A DNA stretch of 5,417 bases from an uncultured Clostridia bacterium (GTDB lineage: Bacteria > Bacillota_A > Clostridia > Oscillospirales > Oscillospiraceae): the NCBI GenBank assembly GCA_946410505.1, contig CAMKAP010000145.1:1-5417 (forward strand), given 5' to 3'. The position numbers and the translations under genes were made by a program. Shown one piece after another: positions 1 through 4,828 of the stretch. Position 1 is the stretch's first letter; every line of letters starts with the position of its first letter. The notes under the pieces are model-generated. The model saw nothing but the letters and a program-made list of their open reading frames with translations, was not told the origin of the DNA and searched no databases.

Positions 1-13
1 TCAAATCTTTCAT
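1..13 (-). CDS. Start of a further operon gene (partial, 4 codons)
   Basis: Only the first codons, ATG AAA GAT TTG (Met-Lys-Asp-Leu), lie inside the window; the rest is cut off at base 1. The start is supported by a strong AAGGAG ribosome binding site six bases upstream and by the very short 3-base gap after the TAA of the YhcH-family gene. It is therefore translated from the same message as the transporter genes. Four residues cannot identify a product. By context in amino-sugar clusters the expected gene would be an N-acetylneuraminate lyase, a ROK-family sugar kinase or another sugar-catabolic enzyme. That is inference only. Confidence 0.7.
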
Positions 14-16
14 TTC

Positions 17-466
17 TTACTCCTTATATAGGATCTTGAAGACGATCCTGGATATGGTATCGGGTCGGCCCACAGCCATGCCGGGACGGTGCGCGTCTCC
101 CGGGAAGAGCACCAGGAAGCGGCCCGGATGCAGGAGGATCCCCTGCTCCGGCTCGCCGGCGGCACCCCAGTAGTCGTCGCGCTGTTCCCGCAGCTCCAAA
201 GCCTCGGGCCGCGCGATATCGACCCGCTCGCTCCCCTGCACGGTGACAAAAACGTCCAGATAGCGGCGGTGGTACTCGAAGAGCCTGGTATCGTCCGCCG
301 TGGTCGAAACCTCATAGCGGGTCACATACAGGTTGTCCTCGTCCAGGCGCATTCGCTCCGTTGTCACGGTGGAGAGGAAGTCCGGCGTCAGCAGTTCCAG
401 TACGCGGTCGAGCCGCGGATGGATGCCCCGATAGGCCGGGGCATCCGACAACTGTCCGTAAATCAT
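17..466 (-). CDS. YhcH/YjgK/YiaL family protein (cupin-like, probable sialic acid/sugar anomerase)
   Basis: A 149-residue protein, the usual length for the YhcH/YjgK/YiaL (DUF386) family, which folds as a cupin-like beta barrel in the cytoplasm. The family hallmarks are visible: Glu64-x-His66 followed by RRYLDVFVTVQGSE (67-80), and FPGDAHRPG (121-129), whose His126 together with Glu64 and His66 would form the metal site. E. coli YhcH (NanQ) has been described as an N-acetylneuraminate anomerase that speeds interconversion of sialic acid anomers; other members act in different sugar clusters. The start at 466 has AAGGG eight bases upstream, and the gene follows the permease stop after only 4 bases, so it belongs to the transporter operon. 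The family is clear. A sialic acid role is inferred from the neighbouring epimerase, regulator and importer. Confidence 0.93.
   Translation of the reverse strand: MIYGQLSDAPAYRGIHPRLDRVLELLTPDFLSTVTTERMRLDEDNLYVTRYEVSTTADDTRLFEYHRRYLDVFVTVQGSERVDIARPEALELREQRDDYWGAAGEPEQGILLHPGRFLVLFPGDAHRPGMAVGRPDTISRIVFKILYKE
20..25 (-). promoter_or_regulatory. Ribosome binding site embedded in the end of the YhcH-family gene
   Basis: AAGGAG with a 6-base spacer to the ATG at 13-11. These bases also encode the last Lys-Glu codons of the upstream protein and run into its TAA stop, so ribosomes finishing that gene sit on the next start. This arrangement favours translational coupling and decides the start of the truncated gene. 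Confidence 0.75.
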
Positions 467-470
467 AGGT

Positions 471-1394
471 TCAGCCCTTGACCGCGCCCATCGTGATTCC
501 CTTGGTAAAGTACTTCTGGAAGATCACGAAGACGATGATGATCGGCACGGCCGCGAAGGCGGCACCCGCCATGATGAGGCCGAAGTCCGTGGAGTTCTCC
601 GCCTGCATGTTCGCGATACCGAGTGAGATGGTCAGGTTCTTGGTGGAGGAGAGCATAATGAGCTGCATGAAATAGTCATTCCAGGAACTGATAAAGGTGA
701 AAATGGCCAGCGCGCCGACGCCCGGCTTGATCATCGGGTAGACGATCGTGGTGAAGGTCTTGAGCTCGCTTGCGCCGTCAATACGCGCAGCTTCGAGGAT
801 CTCGCCCGGGATGCTCTCGGCAAACTGTTTCATCAGAAAGACGCCGAAAGGCCAGCCCACAATGGGGTATACTACCGCGCTCATAGTGTTGTAGAGCTTC
901 AGGGAAGACATCTCCCGGATCAGCGGGATCAGGATTACCTGTTTTGGCAGCGCCATGGCGCAGACGATCAGGGTAAAGACAATCGTCCGCCCGACAAAGC
1001 GCTTCTTCGCGAGCGCATATCCTGCCAGTGCTGCGGTCACACAGGTCAGCAGCATGGCGGCAACCGCCATCCACACGGTGTTCAGCAGCCAGCGTACCGC
1101 CGCGGGCACAGTCGGCCCGGTGGAGAACATGGTCAGGCTTCCGTCCGCCGAGAAATACTGGCTGAGGGGCACCGGAAGCTCCCAGAGCGGGGCTTTGAAC
1201 TTGCTCATCAGCTTTTCGTAGTTTTTCAGCGTCCACTCGGTGGGCCACCAGATGGGCGTCGTGGAGTTGATTTGCTTGCCTGTCTTGAAGGAGCCGGTGA
1301 TGATCCAGTAGAGCGGGAAGGTGAAGAGGATCGCCAGAATGATGACCAGAACCAGCGCAAAAACGCGGTATGCCATAGATTTCTGATTTCTCAT
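471..1394 (-). CDS. Carbohydrate ABC transporter permease, MalG/AraQ type (CUT1)
   Basis: A 307-residue inner-membrane permease, one half of the channel of a CUT1 sugar importer. Hydrophobic segments lie near residues 11-33, 104-126, 137-158, 167-189, 225-249 and 272-294, giving the expected six helices. The ATPase-docking EAA loop is present as EAARIDGASELKTF (201-214), ending near Tyr219-Pro220 where the family usually has Leu-Pro. The C-terminus FTKGITMGAVKG is typical of MalG-type subunits. It starts 12 bases after the stop of the partner permease, with AGGGGG overlapping that stop and a 7-base spacer. It is roughly 25-30 residues longer than common family members of about 275-280; the extra length lies between helix 1 and helix 2 (about 65-99). 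No ATPase is encoded in the window, so a shared MsiK-like ATPase from elsewhere probably serves it, as is common for CUT1 systems. Confidence 0.96.
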   Translation of the reverse strand: MRNQKSMAYRVFALVLVIILAILFTFPLYWIITGSFKTGKQINSTTPIWWPTEWTLKNYEKLMSKFKAPLWELPVPLSQYFSADGSLTMFSTGPTVPAAVRWLLNTVWMAVAAMLLTCVTAALAGYALAKKRFVGRTIVFTLIVCAMALPKQVILIPLIREMSSLKLYNTMSAVVYPIVGWPFGVFLMKQFAESIPGEILEAARIDGASELKTFTTIVYPMIKPGVGALAIFTFISSWNDYFMQLIMLSSTKNLTISLGIANMQAENSTDFGLIMAGAAFAAVPIIIVFVIFQKYFTKGITMGAVKG

Positions 1395-1406
1395 GTCCGC
1401 ACCCCC

Positions 1407-2312
1407 TTAATCCGATGACTGGCCCAGTTTGAACTGGATGGCCGACAGCACCGCGATGATGATCATCAGCACAACGCCCATGGCGTTGCCGTAGCCGTAG
1501 CGGTAGAGCTTGAATGCGGTGTAGTAGATGTAGTACATGATCGTGTCCGTACTGTGGTTCGGCCCGCCCGAGGTCAGCAGCTGAATCAGCGCGAAGCACT
1601 GGAAGGAGTTGATGGTTGTGATGATGAGGATGTAGAGCGTCGTGGGCATGATTTGTGCCCACTTGATGCGCCAGAACACCTGCATGCGCGTCGCACCGTC
1701 TACTTCGGCCGCCTCGACGAGGGTCTGGTCAACGTTGCCGAGCGCCGACACGTACAGCACGATCGGCTGGCCGACCGAGGTGGTGAACAAGATCAGGATG
1801 ATGCACCAGAGGGCATACTTGGCATCGCCCAGCCAGTTGATGTTCTTTTCAATGATACCCGCTCCCTTGAGCAGATAGTTGAAGATGCCGTAATAGTTGT
1901 TGTACATCCACTTCCACACGACCGTGACAGCGACAGAGCCCGTTACCACGGGGAGATAAAAGATCACGCGGAAGGCGGAGGTCAGCACCGGCTTCATATC
2001 GGTGATGGCCGACGCCACCCACAGTGAGAAGGCGCAGACCGTAGGAACCGCAACAACCACGATTGTCAGCGTGTTTTTCAGGGCGCCACGGAACACCTGG
2101 TCGCCGATCAGTTCTCTGTAGTTGCCGAGGCCGATGAAGGTGTCCACGGTATCCTTGCCCATGTTGGAATCAAAGAAGCTGGTGTAGATGCACATGAACA
2201 TGGGATACACGACAAAGGTGATAAAGAAGAAAAGACTCGGCAGCAGGAAAAGATATCCGGCTGTGGTTTCCCTCCGTACCAGCGCCCGGCTCATTCCGGT
2301 AGATTTGCCCAT
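1407..2312 (-). CDS. Carbohydrate ABC transporter permease, MalF/UgpA type (CUT1)
   Basis: A 301-residue inner-membrane permease that pairs with the MalG-type subunit downstream. The N-terminus is a basic stretch leading into the first helix (AGYLFLLPSLFFF, 18-30), a typical UgpA/MalF-like opening. Further hydrophobic segments lie near 80-101, 113-135, 168-190, 222-245 and 276-293. The EAA loop reads EAAEVDGATRMQVFWRI (200-216), with Trp-Ala-Gln-Ile-Met-Pro where many members have Leu-Pro, and the segment LTSGGPNHSTDT (246-257) is characteristic of this subunit. The start at 2312 is preferred over the in-frame Met7 because AAGGAG lies 8 bases upstream of it. It follows the binding-protein gene after a 129-base gap containing a strong hairpin, which probably lowers its expression relative to the binding protein. 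The substrate cannot be read from the sequence; an amino sugar or sialic acid is inferred from context. Confidence 0.96.
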   Translation of the reverse strand: MGKSTGMSRALVRRETTAGYLFLLPSLFFFITFVVYPMFMCIYTSFFDSNMGKDTVDTFIGLGNYRELIGDQVFRGALKNTLTIVVVAVPTVCAFSLWVASAITDMKPVLTSAFRVIFYLPVVTGSVAVTVVWKWMYNNYYGIFNYLLKGAGIIEKNINWLGDAKYALWCIILILFTTSVGQPIVLYVSALGNVDQTLVEAAEVDGATRMQVFWRIKWAQIMPTTLYILIITTINSFQCFALIQLLTSGGPNHSTDTIMYYIYYTAFKLYRYGYGNAMGVVLMIIIAVLSAIQFKLGQSSD

Positions 2313-2320
2313 AAAAAGGA

Positions 2321-2326
2321 CTCCTT
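2321..2326 (-). promoter_or_regulatory. Ribosome binding site of the MalF-type permease
   Basis: AAGGAG with an 8-base spacer to the ATG at 2312. It fixes the start upstream of the alternative Met7 codon. It lies just downstream of the intercistronic hairpin, so it stays exposed when that hairpin forms. Confidence 0.75.
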
Positions 2327-2355
2327 TCTCTTTCAGGGTGCTGCTGCCAGAGAAA

Positions 2356-2386
2356 CACCCTCCCTGCGCTGATCGCAGGGAGGGTG
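2356..2386 (-). terminator. Strong intercistronic stem-loop (partial terminator or mRNA 3'-end stabiliser)
   Basis: A perfect 13-bp inverted repeat, CACCCTCCCTGCG and its complement, around a 5-base loop. In minus-strand RNA it is followed by UUUCUCU, a broken and short U-run, so it looks like a leaky intrinsic terminator. It starts about 55 bases after the binding-protein stop and ends about 43 bases before the permease start. Hairpins at this place, as in the malE-malF interval of enteric bacteria, let the binding protein be made in excess of the membrane subunits by attenuation or by protecting the upstream message from 3' exonucleases. Which mechanism applies here is not decided by the sequence. 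Confidence 0.8.
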
Positions 2387-2427
2387 CGCACCCTTACCAA
2401 GGATTAGAATGTCGGGATGTCAGCTTG

Positions 2428-2444
2428 TGATCCGTTTCGGATCA
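2428..2444 (-). repeat. Small inverted repeat overlapping the binding-protein stop codon
   Basis: TGATCCG, a 3-base spacer and CGGATCA form a perfect 7-bp inverted repeat whose outermost bases on the minus strand are the TGA stop of the binding-protein gene. The loop in RNA is AAA. It is short and could be chance, but a 13-base near-copy of its + strand sequence occurs at 3892-3904 beyond the other end of the gene. Confidence 0.45.
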
Positions 2445-3731
2445 GGCGCCGGCAGCCCCGTTGGCAACCTCGCAGAAGGCAGCGACAGACTCGGCCACAT
2501 CCGCGCCGGCACCAACCTGCTGGAGCATGTTCCACCATGCGGTACGAGCCTCGGCCCAGCCCGGAACGACCTGGTAGTAGTCGCCGAGGAAGGGCATGAG
2601 CTTGGTGTACTCGCTCATGATGTCGTTGCCCTCATAGATGTTGGACAGATCCACATCGTCGGACTTATCGCGCACGGCGAAGTAGGTGGAAGCCTTGACG
2701 GCGTCGGCAGTAGCCTCGCTGTCAGCCATGTACTTGATGAAGGTCTTGGAAGCCTCAATCTTGGCAGCGTCGCCGTTGTCGAAGATACCGAAGCCCCAGA
2801 TGCCGCCGCAGAGCTCGGGCACGCCATCGTCGCTCGGGAAGGCCATGCAGACGATCTCGTCACCGTCGTTGGTGAAGCCAGCCTCATTGCCGTCAGCGGT
2901 GTTCAGCTGCGCGCCAATGTTCCAGCAGAAAGCCATGTCCAGAATGCCCTGGCGGAAGAGGTTGATCTCTTCGCCGCCGTTGATGGCAGGATCGAAGTTC
3001 ACGCCTTCCAGACCGGCCAGGAGCTCAAGAGCCTTGATGTTCTCTTCGGAGTCAGCGGTGTAGGCGGTGTGCTCAGGATTGGTGAAGGTGCCGCTGTAGA
3101 GGTTGTTGATCAGAGCACGGGTGCCCTGGTCGCCGCCCTGGCCGGAGCAGAAGACAGCAGCAACATTGGGATTCTCGGCAGCGAGCAGGCCGACCGCAGC
3201 GACAAAGTCGTCGGTGGTCCAGGTGTGGGTGTCGAGATCCAGATACTGGTCAGCGCCGACAGCCTGGAAGCGGGCGAGGTTGACAGCCATGCAGTGGGCG
3301 GTCATGCAGAGAGGATACTCGTAGCTCTGGCCATCCGCGTTGAAGCAGGCAGCGGCCACGACGGGCAGGATCTCTTCCTTATCGGCGTCGTCCCACAGAT
3401 CGGCGATGTCGACCATGTAGCCCTTGGCGCCCCAGTTGGCGACCAGACGCTCGGGTCCTTCCATGATGAGGTCGGGAGCGGCTTTGCCCTCGATGGCGGT
3501 GTTGACCTTGTCGTCGCCGTCTGCGTAAGCCAGGTACTCGACGGTGACCTTGATGCCGGGATTGGCAGCCTCGAAAGCGGCGACCAGCTCGTCAACGACT
3601 TCCGAGTTGCCCCAGCCGCCGATGGGATAGGTCCACAGGGTGATCTCCACGGCGTCGTCGGCGAAAGCGGTGGGGGCCGCCAGCGCGAAGACCATGATCA
3701 GCGCGAGCATCAGTGCAAACAGTTTCTTCAT
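2442..3731 (-). CDS. Extracellular sugar-binding protein of the CUT1 ABC importer (family 1 solute-binding protein)
   Basis: A 429-residue exported protein that captures the sugar outside the membrane and hands it to the two permeases. Residues 1-24 form a signal peptide: Lys2-Lys3, a hydrophobic core, then an Ala-Phe-Ala cleavage site before Asp25. The mature part begins AVEITLWTYP (27-36), followed by VVDELVAAFEAANPGIKVTVEY (45-66) and PDLIMEGPERL (86-96), the usual opening of family 1 solute-binding proteins; WNIGAQL (270-276) and FGIF (314-317) lie in later family regions. Oddly, Pro20 occupies the place where a Gram-positive lipoprotein would have its lipobox Cys (LAAP instead of LAAC), and there is no C-terminal anchor. 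The mature protein has eight cysteines. The start has AGGAGG with a 6-base spacer. Codon use is strongly biased, suggesting high expression. The ligand is not determined; sialic acid or a related amino sugar is inferred from the neighbours. Confidence 0.95.
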   Translation of the reverse strand: MKKLFALMLALIMVFALAAPTAFADDAVEITLWTYPIGGWGNSEVVDELVAAFEAANPGIKVTVEYLAYADGDDKVNTAIEGKAAPDLIMEGPERLVANWGAKGYMVDIADLWDDADKEEILPVVAAACFNADGQSYEYPLCMTAHCMAVNLARFQAVGADQYLDLDTHTWTTDDFVAAVGLLAAENPNVAAVFCSGQGGDQGTRALINNLYSGTFTNPEHTAYTADSEENIKALELLAGLEGVNFDPAINGGEEINLFRQGILDMAFCWNIGAQLNTADGNEAGFTNDGDEIVCMAFPSDDGVPELCGGIWGFGIFDNGDAAKIEASKTFIKYMADSEATADAVKASTYFAVRDKSDDVDLSNIYEGNDIMSEYTKLMPFLGDYYQVVPGWAEARTAWWNMLQQVGAGADVAESVAAFCEVANGAAGA

Positions 3732-3737
3732 GATGTT

Positions 3738-3743
3738 CCTCCT
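3738..3743 (-). promoter_or_regulatory. Ribosome binding site of the binding-protein gene
   Basis: A full-consensus AGGAGG with a 6-base spacer to the ATG at 3731. It is the strongest site in the window, in keeping with high production of the binding protein. Confidence 0.85.
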
Positions 3744-3758
3744 ATTTGTTATTTTTCG

Positions 3759-3777
3759 CGGCGGACTGTTTCCGCCG
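3759..3777 (-). other. 5'-UTR stem-loop
   Basis: CGGCGGA, a 5-base loop (AACAG in RNA) and TCCGCCG form a perfect 7-bp stem. It begins a few bases after the predicted transcription start and is followed by an A-rich unstructured stretch up to the AGGAGG site. No U-run follows, so it is not a terminator. A hairpin close to the 5' end could protect the message from 5' decay; it is too small to be a recognised riboswitch. Confidence 0.55.
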
Positions 3778-3791
3778 GTCTTACCATGTGA

Positions 3792-3820
3792 ATTCTACCG
3801 AAGAAAAGGAGCCTTGTCAA
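3792..3820 (-). promoter_or_regulatory. Sigma-A type promoter of the transporter operon
   Basis: A perfect -35 box TTGACA (3820-3815) and a -10 box TAGAAT (3797-3792, one mismatch to TATAAT) separated by exactly 17 bases. The expected transcription start is near 3785, leaving a leader of about 54 bases. A-tracts upstream of the -35 box may act as an UP element. It lies downstream of the regulator's terminator and directs the binding protein, permeases, YhcH-family gene and the gene beyond the left edge. Confidence 0.88.
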
Positions 3821-3828
3821 TCGATTTT

Positions 3829-3843
3829 TGAAAGAATTTTTCA
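3829..3843 (-). promoter_or_regulatory. Candidate operator, inverted repeat TGAAA-N5-TTTCA
   Basis: A perfect 5-bp inverted repeat with a 5-base centre, ending 9 bases upstream of the -35 box. Its size, symmetry and position fit a binding site for a dimeric regulator, and the obvious candidate is the RpiR-type protein encoded just upstream. The AT-rich surroundings make chance repeats more likely, so the assignment is tentative. Confidence 0.45.
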
Positions 3844-3868
3844 GAATTTACCGACGTTGAAAATTATT

Positions 3869-3885
3869 TTTGTGTTTTTCACAAA
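3869..3885 (-). promoter_or_regulatory. Candidate second operator, inverted repeat TTTGTG-N5-CACAAA
   Basis: A perfect 6-bp inverted repeat with a 5-base centre. Its centre lies 41 bp, about four helical turns, upstream of the centre of the repeat at 3829-3843, and both contain the run TGAAAAA on the minus strand. The arms differ from the first repeat, so it could be a second site of the same regulator, a site for another protein, or chance in T-rich DNA. Confidence 0.4.
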
Positions 3886-3905
3886 TCCGTCTGATCCGTT
3901 TTGGT

Positions 3906-3945
3906 AAAAATGACGGCCTGGCAGGAGCGGCAGACCGTCATTTTT
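3906..3945 (-). terminator. Intrinsic terminator after the RpiR-type regulator gene
   Basis: AAAAATGACGG pairs perfectly with its complement for 11 bp. On the minus-strand RNA the stem continues through a U-G wobble and three more pairs (CUG/CAG) to a 10-base loop, and the RNA then runs UUUUU. It begins about 21 bases after the regulator's stop. The A- and T-runs on both sides make it potentially bidirectional, but the wobble and the gene order favour action on leftward transcripts. It separates the epimerase-regulator unit from the transporter operon. Confidence 0.85.
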
Positions 3946-3966
3946 GTCATTCTCTGAAATTATCTT

Positions 3967-4821
3967 TCACAAGTGCTTTTCCGCCAGGGCCTCGGCCACG
4001 CGCGAGCGGTTTGCGCGGCAGCGCTCCAGATTCCGACGGCAGAAAGCAGAAAACAGAATGTCCATCAGGAACATCTGGGCGATCTTGGCCGGCACGCTGG
4101 AGAGCTGCAGCGGTCCCTCGTTGGAGCCGCAGCAGAGCACCACGTCCGCCAGAGCGGCCCCCGGCGAGCGCGGAAAGCGGGTCACCAGAATCACCTTTGC
4201 GCCGCGGGCACGGGCCACATTCAGCGTCTCCGACATCTCGCGGGTCGCGCCGGAATAGGAGAAGAAGAGTAGCGCGTCACCCTCCTCCATGTTGGCCGCG
4301 GCGATGACCTGCATATGGGAATCGCTGATGGGGAAGAACTTCCCGCTCACGGTGGAAAACAGGTGCGCCGTCTCGGAGGCCATCACCATGGAGCCCCCCT
4401 GCCCCATACAGAGAACCTTCCCCGCTTTCTCCAGACAGTCGGCCGCGGCGCTGACCCGCTCCGTATCCAGGCAATCCAGGGTCTCAGCGAGGGCGGCCAC
4501 ATCCGCCGAATAAAGCTTGCGGCTCATGTCCTCCAGACTGTCGTCCTCCAGGATCTGCCCAGAGAGCTGATCGCCCTCTTGCTTTCCCAGGGCGGCGGCA
4601 TTGGCAATGGCCAGTTTAAAGGCGTTGTAGCCCTTGTAGCCCAGGCGGCGGCAGAAGCGGGACACTGTAGCCTCGGCCACACCGCTCGCATCAGCCAGCT
4701 CTGCAATGGACATATACTGGGTCTCGTCATGGTGCTTCATGACGAAGTCGGCCGTCTTTTTCTCCGCGGCCGTCAGGTCGTAATAGGCCTGGCTGATGGT
4801 CTCGAATACACTGTCGGCCAT
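3967..4821 (-). CDS. MurR/RpiR family transcriptional regulator
   Basis: A 284-residue cytoplasmic DNA-binding protein of the usual family length. The N-terminal RpiR-type helix-turn-helix domain spans about 1-77, with LTAAEKKTADFVMKH (16-30) and the recognition region MSIAELADASGVAEATVSRFCRRLGYKGYNAFK (37-69). A SIS sugar-phosphate domain follows at about 125-255, with the glycine-rich GQGGS (140-144) and the phosphate-binding SYSGAT (188-193). Family members sense phosphorylated sugars; those in sialic acid clusters answer to amino-sugar phosphates such as ManNAc-6-P. Its start lies 7 bases after the epimerase stop, so both are one transcription unit. The ribosome site is only GGGGGA with an 11-base spacer, so translation may rely on coupling to the epimerase. 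A terminator follows. The likely target is the adjacent transporter promoter; whether it represses or activates is not shown. Confidence 0.94.
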   Translation of the reverse strand: MADSVFETISQAYYDLTAAEKKTADFVMKHHDETQYMSIAELADASGVAEATVSRFCRRLGYKGYNAFKLAIANAAALGKQEGDQLSGQILEDDSLEDMSRKLYSADVAALAETLDCLDTERVSAAADCLEKAGKVLCMGQGGSMVMASETAHLFSTVSGKFFPISDSHMQVIAAANMEEGDALLFFSYSGATREMSETLNVARARGAKVILVTRFPRSPGAALADVVLCCGSNEGPLQLSSVPAKIAQMFLMDILFSAFCRRNLERCRANRSRVAEALAEKHL

Positions 4822-4828
4822 GGGTTTC

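Noticed and set aside
89..481. 130-codon + strand open frame opposite the YhcH-family gene
   Set aside because: The minus-strand frame carries the complete YhcH-family motif set; the + strand product resembles nothing recognisable and has no ribosome site.
778..1662. 294-codon minus-strand open frame overlapping both permease genes
   Set aside because: It runs in another frame across the junction of two well-supported permeases, and its His/Asp/Arg-rich product has no membrane segments or known domain.
2382..2393. Palindrome GGGTGCGCACCC as a separate operator
   Set aside because: It overlaps the arm of the 13-bp intercistronic hairpin and would leave almost no loop as RNA. It lies between two genes of one operon with no promoter nearby, so it is probably a by-product of the repeated GGGTG sequence.
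2409..3791. 460-codon open frame on the + strand opposite the binding-protein gene
   Set aside because: It is the antisense shadow of a gene with strong codon bias. The minus-strand product has a signal peptide, family motifs, a ribosome site and a promoter; the antisense frame has no recognisable domain and no convincing start signal.
3732..3966. CcpA catabolite-repression (cre) site in the promoter region
   Set aside because: I looked for the TGWAANCGNTNWCA pattern on both strands; the candidates such as TGAAA-N5-TTTCA lack the central CG and have the wrong length.
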